From assembly GCF_016907315.1 (NCBI RefSeq), contig NZ_JAFBBS010000001.1:3175726-3239725 (forward strand): DNA of 64,000 nt, read 5' to 3'. This DNA comes from Microbacterium esteraromaticum (GTDB lineage: Bacteria > Actinomycetota > Actinomycetes > Actinomycetales > Microbacteriaceae). A model generated the notes under the pieces. The model worked only from the letters and a program-made list of their open reading frames with translations. It searched no databases and was not told the DNA's origin. The translations under genes and the position numbers were made by a program. Shown in pieces: positions 26,101 through 33,814 of this stretch; positions within the stretch are counted from its first letter, which is position 1; the number at the start of each line of letters is the position of its first letter.

Positions 26101-26447
26101 GCCGTCGCCGCCGATGGGCGTGCAGGACGCAGGCGGGCCGACAGGCGCGCCGCCGCGATGCGCGCCCTGGCGTTCAGTGCCTCGACCTCGTCGTGCAGCG
26201 CGGACGACCCCAGGTCGGTGAGCATGTAGTACCGGCGGGCTCTGCCATCGACCACCTCCTCGCCGTCCTGACGGACGAGACCGGCCCCTTCCAGACGCTC
26301 CAGCGTCGTGTACAGGGTCGGCACCTTCAGTGCGGTGCGGCCCTCACTCAGCTCGGCGACCTCTCGCATGATCGCGTAGCCGTGCCGCCTGCCGCCCGCG
26401 AGGGCGCTGAGGATCCAGAACGACGGTTCAGTGATCGCGATGCTCAT
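26097..26447 (-). CDS. PadR family transcriptional regulator
   Basis: A 116-residue PadR-s1-like repressor with the winged helix EPSFWILSALAGGRRHGYAI through LKVPTLYTTLERLEGAGLV (residues 7-58) and a wing containing DGRARRYYMLTDLG, then a C-terminal dimerisation helix rich in Ala and Arg. PadR proteins sense small ligands. The gene appears leaderless, with TATGCT 6 nt before the ATG. Confidence 0.93.
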   Translation of the reverse strand: MSIAITEPSFWILSALAGGRRHGYAIMREVAELSEGRTALKVPTLYTTLERLEGAGLVRQDGEEVVDGRARRYYMLTDLGSSALHDEVEALNARARIAAARLSARLRPARPSAATA

Positions 26448-26453
26448 GCGGTG

Positions 26454-26461
26454 AGCATATA
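26454..26461 (-). promoter_or_regulatory. -10 element of the leaderless padR transcript
   Basis: On the minus strand this reads ATATATGCTC in context; TATATG (26461-26456) or TATGCT (26459-26454) ends 8 or 6 nt before ATG 26447. This spacing implies a transcript that begins at or very near the start codon. Confidence 0.45.
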
Positions 26462-26479
26462 TCGGTTATGAGAGTATGC

Positions 26480-27595
26480 CTAGCTCTCCATCGTGCGCGC
26501 TGTGCTGCGCCTCCTGCGAACCAGCCACACCACCAGCAGCAGGATCGCCGCGATGCCGAGCCACGGAAGCAGGAACCCGACAGCGACCACGATTCCGTTC
26601 AGGCTCGCGACGAGCCCGTTCCACCCTGCGAGAAGACCGTCGCCGAACCCGGCGGGGTCGGCCTCGGCAGCGGCGGTCTGCTCGGTCAGCTGAATCGAGA
26701 TCGTCGACATGGCCACCTGCTCGTCGAGCTGCTTCAGCTGCTGCTCGTAGCTCTCGAGCTGCGCCTGCCGCTCGTTCAGCGCTGACTCGGCGGCGATGAG
26801 ATCGCCGACGGAGCCCGACTTGCCCATGAGTTCAGTGAGGCGCTCGACCGAAGTGCGGGCCGAATCGATGCGCGCGCGCAGATCCACTGCAGCCGCGGTG
26901 ACATCGTCGCGCGAGATCGACGAGCGCACCACCTCGGCGTCCTTCCCCAGGGCGGCCATCACCTCGTCGAGATCGGCCGCAGGAACCCGGATGCTGATCC
27001 ATCCGCTCCCGGCCTGGCGCGGCTGCTCGGGGGCGATGTCACCGGCATCCGGATCGAGGCCGAGCGAGGCTGACTCCACGAAACCGCCGTGCTCGACCGC
27101 CAGCGCGGCGATATCGTCGGCGGCGTCCTTCGCGTCGTCGACCCGGAGGGTCATCTCGGCGGTGGCGATGATCTCCCGGGTGTCGTCGACGGCGGCGATG
27201 GGGTCGTCGGCGCCCTTTGACCCAGGCTCGTCTCGCGGAGCGACCGCGCCGCCCGACCCGCCGGAGTCGGTCGTGGCCCCGCCGTCGGAGTCGACAGCGG
27301 CATCGGGAGCGATCTCGCCCACGGCATCGCCGGAGGACGAGCCGCCAGACGACCCGTCGGCGGTGCTCGAGGATCCTGCGCCCGACGCCAGTCCGCTGAT
27401 GAGCGGAGGCACGACGAGCGCCCCGGCCGCGAAGGCCGCGGCGACACCGAGAGCGGTGATCCATCCGCGCCGTCGACGGTGCTCATGAGAGGGAGCGGTC
27501 GCGCGCGGCTCCTGGTTGATCCTGTCGACGACGGCCCTTTCCATCCCTGCGATGCTCTCGTCAGTCAGCGGCGGCAGCCCACTCTTCTCGCTCAT
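26480..27595 (-). CDS. DUF4349 membrane protein, possible anti-sigma partner
   Basis: A 371-residue protein with a short cytoplasmic N-terminus (1-53), a TM helix at about 54-78 (WITALGVAAAFAAGALVVPP), a Ser/Gly-rich linker, a DUF4349 domain from about 130 to 325 (with coiled coil LIAAESALNERQAQLESYEQ) and a C-terminal TM helix near 337-360 followed by RRRR. The ATG overlaps the stop of an ECF sigma gene (ATGA). The layout resembles an anti-sigma factor with an external sensor, but no zinc-binding anti-sigma motif is present, so that role is only inferred from the coupling. DUF4349 itself has no assigned function. Confidence 0.85.
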   Translation of the reverse strand: MSEKSGLPPLTDESIAGMERAVVDRINQEPRATAPSHEHRRRRGWITALGVAAAFAAGALVVPPLISGLASGAGSSSTADGSSGGSSSGDAVGEIAPDAAVDSDGGATTDSGGSGGAVAPRDEPGSKGADDPIAAVDDTREIIATAEMTLRVDDAKDAADDIAALAVEHGGFVESASLGLDPDAGDIAPEQPRQAGSGWISIRVPAADLDEVMAALGKDAEVVRSSISRDDVTAAAVDLRARIDSARTSVERLTELMGKSGSVGDLIAAESALNERQAQLESYEQQLKQLDEQVAMSTISIQLTEQTAAAEADPAGFGDGLLAGWNGLVASLNGIVVAVGFLLPWLGIAAILLLVVWLVRRRRSTARTMES

Positions 27596-28149
27596 GCGTC
27601 TCTCACTTCCTTCACGGCGCCGCGGAGCCGCGAGCGCACCCGGGAGAGACGGTTCCGCACGACGGCATGGCTGACCCCCAGCTCGGCTGCGGCGGCCTCG
27701 TAGGCGTAGCCGTCCACCGCGCAGAGCCGGAAGATCTCCCGGTCGATCTCGTCGAGCCGGTCGACCTCCGCCATGATCAGGTCGGCCAGCGACGCGGTGA
27801 TCACCTGATCCTCGACGCTGACCGTCGCCGGAAGCGTCTCGTCCATGGCATCCGTCGTGTTCGCCCTGTCGCGCCGGACGCGCCGGAGCCGGTTCGCGGC
27901 CTGAAAGCGGCAGATCGTCGCCAACCACGGCAGCAGCGAATCGCCGAGCAGCTCGAATCCCGGCAGCTTCCGCCAGGCGACGACGAACGTCTCCTGCACC
28001 ACATCCTCGGCATCCGATGCGGAACCGAGAATGCCGTGGGCGATCCAGTACACGGGGCGCACATGCTCGCGGTAGATCGCCCGGAACGCATCCTGATCTC
28101 CGGATGCCGCCCGAGCGGCCCACTCGCGGTCCTGCATGGTTGCCGGCAT
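27592..28149 (-). CDS. ECF RNA polymerase sigma factor
   Basis: A 185-residue sigma-70 family ECF factor: region 2 contains FRAIYREHVRPVYWIAHGIL and DAEDVVQETFVVAWRKLPGF (about residues 22-70); region 4 contains DREIFRLCAVDGYAYEAAAA and the HTH ELGVSHAVVRNRLSRVRSRL. ATG 28149 has GGAAG upstream; ATG 28137 and GTG 28188 are alternative starts. The next gene on the strand, overlapping by 4 bp, is a transmembrane DUF4349 protein, so this looks like a membrane-signalled sigma pair. Its regulon cannot be read here. Confidence 0.9.
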   Translation of the reverse strand: MPATMQDREWAARAASGDQDAFRAIYREHVRPVYWIAHGILGSASDAEDVVQETFVVAWRKLPGFELLGDSLLPWLATICRFQAANRLRRVRRDRANTTDAMDETLPATVSVEDQVITASLADLIMAEVDRLDEIDREIFRLCAVDGYAYEAAAAELGVSHAVVRNRLSRVRSRLRGAVKEVRDA

Positions 28150-28228
28150 GCCTCTTCCGATCACGTCGCTTCTCAGAGTGTCTCTCACATCGGAGGTGTC
28201 GGCGAACCGGTGTTCGTCTCAGATCCGG

Positions 28229-28364
28229 TACCATCGAACGAGCGAGAGGGAGTATCCCGAGATCGCACGGATCGTCATCACGAGCACCATCAAAGCTGCT
28301 CCGGCCGTGCGAAGCATGTCACATGCGGGGAGAGACTTTCGGTCATCACCAACCCTCCGAAAGG
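28229..28364 (+). promoter_or_regulatory. yybP-ykoY family (manganese) riboswitch controlling terC, with its promoter -10
   Basis: TACCAT (28229-28234) is a plausible -10, giving a start near 28241. P1 pairs CGAGAG (28243-28248) with CTTTCG (28336-28341). Next to it are the family's conserved loop sequences GGAGTA (28249-28254) and GAGAC (28332-28336). P2 pairs TCCCG (28255-28259) with CGGGG (28326-28330); a further helix pairs GCACGG (28265-28270) with CCGTGC (28305-28310), and GCATG/CATGC (28314-28326) closes a hairpin. The 3' strand of P1, CTTTCGG (28336-28342), is also fully complementary to CCGAAAG (28357-28363), which contains the ribosome site GAAAGG. Metal binding that stabilises P1 would free the site, giving a translational ON switch. 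Confidence 0.78.
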
Positions 28365-28374
28365 CGTCAATCCC

Positions 28375-29361
28375 TTGATTCCCGTCTGGTTCGAAGTCAC
28401 GTCACTGATCGTGCTCACCGTGATCCTCATCGCGGACCTGCTGCTCATCCTGAAGCGACCTCACATCCCCTCCACCAAGGAGTCGGCCCTCTGGGTGGGC
28501 TTCTACGTCACCCTCGCGCTGATCTTCGCGGCCACGCTCGCGTTCTTCGGCGACACGAAGTCTTCACTCGACTTCCTCACGGGCTGGGCGATGGAGTACA
28601 GCCTGTCCATCGACAACCTGTTCGTGTTCGTGCTGATCATGACGCAGTTCTCGGTGCCGCGTCGATACCAGCAGGAAGCGCTGATGGTCGGCATCATCAT
28701 CGCGCTCGTGCTGCGCGCGATCTTCATCATCATCGTCGGCGCAGCCGTCGAGCACCTCAGCCCGATCTTCTACATCTTCGGCGCGTTCCTCGTCTTCACC
28801 GCCATCCGCCAGGCCATGCCCGACAAGGAGGAGGAGGACGCGAAGACCGAGAACTTCATCGTCCGCCAGATCCGCAGGGTCATCCCGATCAGCGACGAGT
28901 ACGACGGACCAAAGGTCCGCACGGTCGTGAACGGCCGGAAGATCTGGACGCCGATGCTGATCGTCTTCGTGTCGCTCGGCGTCACCGACCTGATGTTCGC
29001 CGTCGACTCGATCCCCGCGATCTTCGGCGTGACGACCAACCCGTTCATCGTGTTCACCGCGAACCTGTTCGCGCTCATGGGCCTGCGTCAGCTGTACTTC
29101 CTGCTCGGCGACCTGCTCGACCGCCTGCGGTACCTGCACTACGGCGTCGCGTTCATCCTCGGCTTCATCGGCGTGAAGCTGATCCTGCACGCGATGCACG
29201 AGAACGAGCTGCCCTTCATCAACGGCGGGCACCCGATCGAGTGGGCCCCCGACATCAACAACTGGGTGTCGCTGGGCGTCATCTTCGCATCGATGGCCGT
29301 CGCCACGATCGCCAGCCTGGTGGCCTCGCGTCGCGACCGCAAGGCCGCCATCGGGAGCTGA
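28375..29361 (+). CDS. TerC family integral membrane protein (probable manganese exporter)
   Basis: A 328-residue protein with about nine TM helices. The family's acidic metal motifs are visible: EYSLSIDNLFVFVLI (about residues 76-90) and GVTDLMFAVDSIPAIFGVT (about 203-221). TerC/Alx/MeeF-type proteins export or insert Mn2+ and are commonly preceded by the manganese riboswitch, as here. The only start that fits the family N-terminus and the ribosome site AAAGG is TTG 28375 (MIPVWFEVTSLIVL). The tellurite-resistance name is historical. Confidence 0.92.
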   Translation: MIPVWFEVTSLIVLTVILIADLLLILKRPHIPSTKESALWVGFYVTLALIFAATLAFFGDTKSSLDFLTGWAMEYSLSIDNLFVFVLIMTQFSVPRRYQQEALMVGIIIALVLRAIFIIIVGAAVEHLSPIFYIFGAFLVFTAIRQAMPDKEEEDAKTENFIVRQIRRVIPISDEYDGPKVRTVVNGRKIWTPMLIVFVSLGVTDLMFAVDSIPAIFGVTTNPFIVFTANLFALMGLRQLYFLLGDLLDRLRYLHYGVAFILGFIGVKLILHAMHENELPFINGGHPIEWAPDINNWVSLGVIFASMAVATIASLVASRRDRKAAIGS

Positions 29362-29374
29362 ACCCAGCCCGTTC

Positions 29375-29393
29375 CGCTGTGTGAAACACAGCG
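29375..29393 (+). terminator. Terminator hairpin after terC
   Basis: CGCTGTGT (29375-29382) pairs perfectly with ACACAGCG (29386-29393) around GAA. It lies 13 nt after the terC stop and before the leu promoter; no T-run follows. Confidence 0.55.
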
Positions 29394-29416
29394 AAGGACC
29401 ACCCGTCGACGCCGTG

Positions 29417-29422
29417 TAAACT
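29417..29422 (+). promoter_or_regulatory. -10 element of the leu operon promoter
   Basis: TAAACT matches TANNNT and ends 7 nt before the leader-peptide ATG at 29430, so the mRNA should begin at or beside that ATG. A good -35 hexamer is not seen. Confidence 0.55.
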
Positions 29423-29429
29423 GACCGGC

Positions 29430-29480
29430 ATGCGGCGGGTGGTTCTTCTTCTTAGCAGCCGCGACGGGACCTCGATCTAA
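29430..29480 (+). CDS. leu operon leader peptide
   Basis: A 16-residue open frame, MRRVVLLLSSRDGTSI, with three consecutive CTT leucine codons preceded by two valine codons. CTT is rare in this high-GC genome, so ribosome speed here should respond to charged tRNA-Leu. It starts 7 nt after a TANNNT box and lies just before leuC. Its last codons overlap the 5' arm of a perfect hairpin. This is the classic organisation of amino acid attenuators in actinobacterial leucine genes. Confidence 0.8.
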   Translation: MRRVVLLLSSRDGTSI

Positions 29481-29517
29481 GGCCTTCCTCGTCGCGGAGT
29501 CCATCATGGGCCGACTC
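29459..29517 (+). promoter_or_regulatory. Attenuator structure between the leu leader peptide and leuC
   Basis: CCGCGACG (29459-29466), inside the leader peptide frame right after the CTT codons, pairs perfectly with CGTCGCGG (29490-29497). The competing pair is GAGTC (29497-29501) with GACTC (29513-29517). A ribosome paused at the leucine codons would cover or free the first arm and so change the downstream fold. Neither helix has a T-run, so control of translation or Rho access is more likely than intrinsic termination. Confidence 0.55.
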
Positions 29518-29543
29518 TTCGAGCCATCAAAGGAACACACCGC

Positions 29544-30971
29544 ATGACCAGCAGCACAGCGCCGCGCACTCTGGCCGAGAAGGTCTGGGACGACCACCTC
29601 GTCGTCAAGGGCGAGAACGGCGAGCCCGACCTCATCTACATCGATCTGCACCTCGTGCACGAGGTCACCAGCCCGCAGGCCTTCGACGGTCTGCGCGCCG
29701 AGGGACGTCCGCTGCGGCGCCTCGATCTCACGATCGCGACAGAAGACCACAACACCCCGACGCTCGCGATCGACAAGCCGATCGCCGACCTGACCAGCCG
29801 CACCCAGATCGAGACCCTGCGCCGCAACGCGGCCGAGTTCGGTGTGCGCCTGCATTCCCTGGGTGACGCCGAGCAGGGCATCGTGCACGTGGTCGGCCCG
29901 CAGCTGGGGCTCACGATGCCGGGCATCACCGTGGTGTGCGGCGACTCGCACACATCCACCCACGGCGCGTTCGGCGCCATGGCGTTCGGCATCGGCACGA
30001 GCGAGGTCGAGCACGTCATGGCCACGCAGACGCTGCCGCTGAAGCCGTTCAAGACGATGGCGATCAACGTCGAGGGCACTCTGCGCCCCGGCGTCACCGC
30101 CAAGGACATCATCCTGGCCGTCATCGCGAAGATCGGCACCGGCGGGGGACAGGGCTACGTGCTCGAGTATCGCGGCAGCGCGATTCGTGCGCTCTCCATG
30201 GAGGGGCGCATGACGATCTGCAACATGTCGATCGAGGCCGGCGCACGCGCCGGAATGGTGGCGCCCGACGAGACGACGTTCGCGTACGTGAAGGACAAGC
30301 CGCACGCTCCTCAGGGACAGGACTGGGACGACGCGGTCGCCTACTGGCGCACACTGCCGACCGATGAGGGAGCGACGTTCGACGCCGAGGTCTTCATCGA
30401 CGCGAACGAGCTCGAGCCGTTCGTCACCTGGGGTACGAACCCGGGGCAGGGCAGCTCGCTGTCTGCCTCCGTTCCCGACCCGGCAGCCTTCGCCGACGCC
30501 AACGAGCGCGCCGCAGCAGAGCGCGCCCTCGAGTACATGGACCTGGCTCCCGGCACCCCGCTGAAAGAGGTGAAGGTCGACGCCGTCTTCATGGGCTCGT
30601 GCACCAACAGCCGCATCGAGGACCTGCGTGCGTTCGCATCGATCATCGACGGCAAGAAGAAGGCCGACGGCGTGCGGGTGATGGTCGTGCCTGGCTCCGC
30701 GCGGGTGCGCATCGAGGCGGAGGCCGAGGGCATCGACAAGATCGTCGAGGCGTTCGGCGCCGAGTGGCGCTTCGCCGGATGCTCGATGTGCCTCGGCATG
30801 AACCCGGACCAGCTCGCACCCGGTGAGCGCTGCGCATCGACGTCTAATCGCAATTTCGAGGGCCGCCAGGGCAAGGGCGGCCGCACCCACCTGGTCTCGC
30901 CGCTGGTAGCGGCCGCGACCGCCATCCGCGGCACGCTGTCGAGCCCCGCAGACCTGGAGGCGAGCAACTGA
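29544..30971 (+). CDS. leuC: 3-isopropylmalate dehydratase large subunit
   Basis: A 475-residue aconitase-family protein that with LeuD converts 2-isopropylmalate to 3-isopropylmalate in leucine synthesis. The 4Fe-4S ligands can be seen as MGSCTNSR (about residue 354) and [12 protein letters not shown] (about residues 414-425), and [15 protein letters not shown] is the conserved substrate-binding segment near 130. AAAGGA precedes ATG 29544. The stop overlaps the leuD start (TGATG). Expression is probably governed by the leader peptide at 29430-29480. Confidence 0.98.
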   Translation: MTSSTAPRTLAEKVWDDHLVVKGENGEPDLIYIDLHLVHEVTSPQAFDGLRAEGRPLRRLDLTIATEDHNTPTLAIDKPIADLTSRTQIETLRRNAAEFGVRLHSLGDAEQGIVHVVGPQLGLTMPGITVVCGDSHTSTHGAFGAMAFGIGTSEVEHVMATQTLPLKPFKTMAINVEGTLRPGVTAKDIILAVIAKIGTGGGQGYVLEYRGSAIRALSMEGRMTICNMSIEAGARAGMVAPDETTFAYVKDKPHAPQGQDWDDAVAYWRTLPTDEGATFDAEVFIDANELEPFVTWGTNPGQGSSLSASVPDPAAFADANERAAAERALEYMDLAPGTPLKEVKVDAVFMGSCTNSRIEDLRAFASIIDGKKKADGVRVMVVPGSARVRIEAEAEGIDKIVEAFGAEWRFAGCSMCLGMNPDQLAPGERCASTSNRNFEGRQGKGGRTHLVSPLVAAATAIRGTLSSPADLEASN

Positions 30972-31591
30972 TGGAGAAGTTCACCACTCACACGGGGATC
31001 GCGGCGCCGCTGAAGCGCTCCAACGTCGACACAGATCAGATCATCCCGGCCGTCTTCCTCAAGCGCGTGACCAAGACCGGTTTCGAGGATGCGCTGTTCC
31101 ACGGCTGGCGCCAGGACCCGGAGTTCGTGCTCAATCAGGCGGCATTCCAGGGCGCCTCCGTGCTCGTGGCGGGCCCCGACTTCGGTACCGGATCGAGCCG
31201 CGAGCACGCGGTGTGGGCGCTGCGCGACTTCGGATTCAAGGTCGTCCTCTCGTCTCGCTTCGCCGACATCTTCCGGGGCAACTCGGGCAAGCAGGGACTC
31301 CTCGCCGCGACGGTCGAAGAGGCCGAGATCGAGCGCATCTGGCAGCTGATCGACGAGCGTCCCGGCCGGCAGGTCGTGGTCGACCTCGAGGCCCGCACCG
31401 TCACGGTTCCCGGCGAGGCGTCCGACGCAGAGCCCGTCTTCCAGGCCTCCATCGGGATCGACGATTACACTAGATGGCGGCTCCTCGAAGGGCTCGATGA
31501 CATCGGGCTCACCCTGCGCAATGAAGACAAGATCGCGCAGTTCGAGGCCCGCCGCGAATCGTGGCGGCCACGCACACTTCCGGTCCGATAG
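30971..31591 (+). CDS. leuD: 3-isopropylmalate dehydratase small subunit
   Basis: A 206-residue swivel domain partner of LeuC, starting [20 protein letters not shown]. The family's conserved DTDQIIPA and [18 protein letters not shown] segments are present (about residues 20-30 and 73-92). It overlaps leuC by one base, so the subunits are made together. The next gene, murA, starts 104 bp later and may be read through. Confidence 0.97.
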   Translation: MEKFTTHTGIAAPLKRSNVDTDQIIPAVFLKRVTKTGFEDALFHGWRQDPEFVLNQAAFQGASVLVAGPDFGTGSSREHAVWALRDFGFKVVLSSRFADIFRGNSGKQGLLAATVEEAEIERIWQLIDERPGRQVVVDLEARTVTVPGEASDAEPVFQASIGIDDYTRWRLLEGLDDIGLTLRNEDKIAQFEARRESWRPRTLPVR

Positions 31592-31695
31592 GAACGGGAT
31601 GCCGTGGGCCGGGGGCCACAAGCCCCGCGGCATCCGCCGTAGATACGCAGACATCGCGGCGAACGCCACGACGTCCCGAAGAAGATGAGGCCCGA

Positions 31696-33060
31696 ATGAC
31701 GACACCGCCGCGAGTTGCTGTAGACGACCGGGTTCCGGCTCCAGCCGGATCCGTCCTCGCGATCCGCGGTGGCAGGCCGCTGCGCGGGCGCGTCGACGTC
31801 AAGGGGGCGAAGAACCTCGCCACGAAGGCGATGGTGGCGACCCTGCTCGGTGAGACCGCCAGCACGCTGCGTGATGTGCCCGATCTGAGCGACGTCGCCG
31901 TGGTGCGCTCGCTTCTCGAGGTGCACGGCGTCACCGTCACCGAGGGCGACGAGCCCGGTTCGCTGGTGCTCGACCCCAGCGAGGTCGAGTCCGCGCACTA
32001 CGAGGAGATCGACGCTCACGCTGGCGCCTCGCGCATCCCGATCCTGTTCTGCGGCCCTCTGCTGCACCGTCTCGGTCAGGCGTTCATCCCCGACCTCGGC
32101 GGATGCCGCATCGGCGACCGTCCGATCGACTTCCACCTCGACGCTCTGCGCAAGTTCGGCGCGGTCGTCGAGAAGCAGCCGAGCGGGATCCGCCTCTCGG
32201 CGCCCAACGGTCTCAAGGGCGCCAACATCCACCTGCCCTACCCGAGCGTCGGCGCCACCGAGCAGGTGCTGCTGACCGCCGTCCGCGCGCAGGGCGTCAC
32301 CGAGCTGCGCAACGCGGCCATCGAGCCCGAGATCATGGATCTCATCGCGGTGCTGCAGAAGATGGGCGCGATCATCTCGTACGAGCCCAACCGCGTCATC
32401 CTCATCGAGGGCGTCGAGACCCTGCGAGGGTACGACCACCGCGCCATCTTCGACCGCAACGAGGCGGCGTCGTGGGCATGCGCCGCGCTGGCCACCGACG
32501 GCGAGATCTTCGTCGCGGGCGCGAAGCAGCAGGAGATGCTCACGTTCCTCAACGTCTTCCGCAAGGCGGGCGGCTGGTTCGATGTGCAGGAGGACGGCAT
32601 CCTGTTCCGTCGCGAGGGTGAGCTCAAGCCCGTCATCGTCGAGACCGACGTGCACCCGGGGTTCATGACCGACTGGCAGCAGCCGCTCATCGTCGCCCTG
32701 ACACAGGCGAAGGGCCGTTCGATCGTGCACGAGACCGTGTACGAGAACCGCTTCGGATTCACGCAGGCCCTCGTGAAGATGGGGGCCGACATCGAGGTGT
32801 ACCCCCACGGCCTTCAGGACGGACCGCGTCGTGTGCCGCGTCGCGAACTCGAGCAGGCAGCGGTCATCACCGGGCCGACGCCTCTGCACGCTGCCGACAT
32901 CGTCGTGCCCGACCTGCGCGGCGGCTACAGCCACGTGATCGCCGCACTGGCCGCCGAGGGCGAGTCGCAGGTGTCCGGTGTCGACATCCTGAGCCGCGGC
33001 TACGAGAAGTTCCTCGACAAGCTCAGCGCCCTCGGCGCGGACTTCGACGTCGTCCGGTGA
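31696..33060 (+). CDS. murA: UDP-N-acetylglucosamine 1-carboxyvinyltransferase
   Basis: A 454-residue EPSP-synthase-fold enzyme that carries out the first committed step of peptidoglycan precursor synthesis. The catalytic loop with its cysteine is visible as GGCRIGDRPIDFH (Cys near residue 136), so a fosfomycin-sensitive Cys form is expected rather than the Asp form found in mycobacteria. The substrate lysine/asparagine pair is in KGAKNLATKAM (about residues 35-45). GAGG precedes ATG 31696. It leads a run of envelope genes (plsC, gpsA, ddl). Confidence 0.94.
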   Translation: MTTPPRVAVDDRVPAPAGSVLAIRGGRPLRGRVDVKGAKNLATKAMVATLLGETASTLRDVPDLSDVAVVRSLLEVHGVTVTEGDEPGSLVLDPSEVESAHYEEIDAHAGASRIPILFCGPLLHRLGQAFIPDLGGCRIGDRPIDFHLDALRKFGAVVEKQPSGIRLSAPNGLKGANIHLPYPSVGATEQVLLTAVRAQGVTELRNAAIEPEIMDLIAVLQKMGAIISYEPNRVILIEGVETLRGYDHRAIFDRNEAASWACAALATDGEIFVAGAKQQEMLTFLNVFRKAGGWFDVQEDGILFRREGELKPVIVETDVHPGFMTDWQQPLIVALTQAKGRSIVHETVYENRFGFTQALVKMGADIEVYPHGLQDGPRRVPRRELEQAAVITGPTPLHAADIVVPDLRGGYSHVIAALAAEGESQVSGVDILSRGYEKFLDKLSALGADFDVVR

Positions 33061-33064
33061 GCTG

Positions 33065-33814
33065 ATGGCCGCCTCTGAACGGAGCCGCCCCAGCCTCTTC
33101 TGGCCGCTCGCCGCGATCGTCATCCCCCTGGTGTCGCTGCTGGCAAAGATCAGGGTGGTCGGCGCCGAGAAGCTCCCCCGCGAGGGTGCGTTCGTGCTGG
33201 CGCCGAACCACTACTCGGAATTCGATCCGCTGATCGTGGCCATCGCGGTGTACCGCAGCGGACGCCTGCCGCGCTTCATGGCGAAGGACAGCCTCTTCCG
33301 CATTCCGGTGCTCGGCTGGATCCTGCGCAAGACGGGCATGATCCCCGTCGCCCGGGCGTCGTCGGCGTCCGCCGCCAGGCAGACGCTCACGCAGTCCCGC
33401 GAACTCGTCGAGAACGGCCGGGGAGTGATCGTGTACCCCGAGGGGACCCTCACTCGCGACCCCGACATGTGGCCGATGCGCGGCAAGTCCGGTGCGGTGA
33501 GACTCGCGCTCACCGGTGACCTCCCGCTCATCCCGATGGCGCAGTGGGGCACTCAGGAGATCATGGGCCGCTACCAGAAGGGTCTCAGCCTGTGGCCTCT
33601 GCGCAAGCCCGTACGTGTGCTCATCGGCGACCCGGTCGATCTGTCCGACCTGCGCGGACGCGCCGGCGACCCCGGTGTTCTGAGCGCCGCCACTGACCGG
33701 CTGATGGCCGCGATCACGGCGCTGCTCGAGGAGCTGCGCGACGAGAAGGCCCCCGCCAAGCGCTGGAACCCCGGCGAGCACGGCCAGAAGGAGACGGGTC
33801 GCCTTGATTCATAA
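33065..33814 (+). CDS. plsC: 1-acyl-sn-glycerol-3-phosphate acyltransferase
   Basis: A 249-residue PlsC-type acyltransferase with a hydrophobic N-terminal anchor (about residues 10-28), the catalytic HX4D motif NHYSEFD near residues 49-55 and the phosphate-binding YPEGTLTRD near 125-133. It makes phosphatidic acid at the membrane. It starts 4 bp after murA and overlaps gpsA, consistent with one operon; gpsA makes the glycerol-3-phosphate used in the pathway. Confidence 0.9.
   Translation: MAASERSRPSLFWPLAAIVIPLVSLLAKIRVVGAEKLPREGAFVLAPNHYSEFDPLIVAIAVYRSGRLPRFMAKDSLFRIPVLGWILRKTGMIPVARASSASAARQTLTQSRELVENGRGVIVYPEGTLTRDPDMWPMRGKSGAVRLALTGDLPLIPMAQWGTQEIMGRYQKGLSLWPLRKPVRVLIGDPVDLSDLRGRAGDPGVLSAATDRLMAAITALLEELRDEKAPAKRWNPGEHGQKETGRLDS

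Noticed and set aside
31465..33123. A 552-codon frame antisense to murA
   Set aside because: It mirrors murA codon structure and has no protein-like features.
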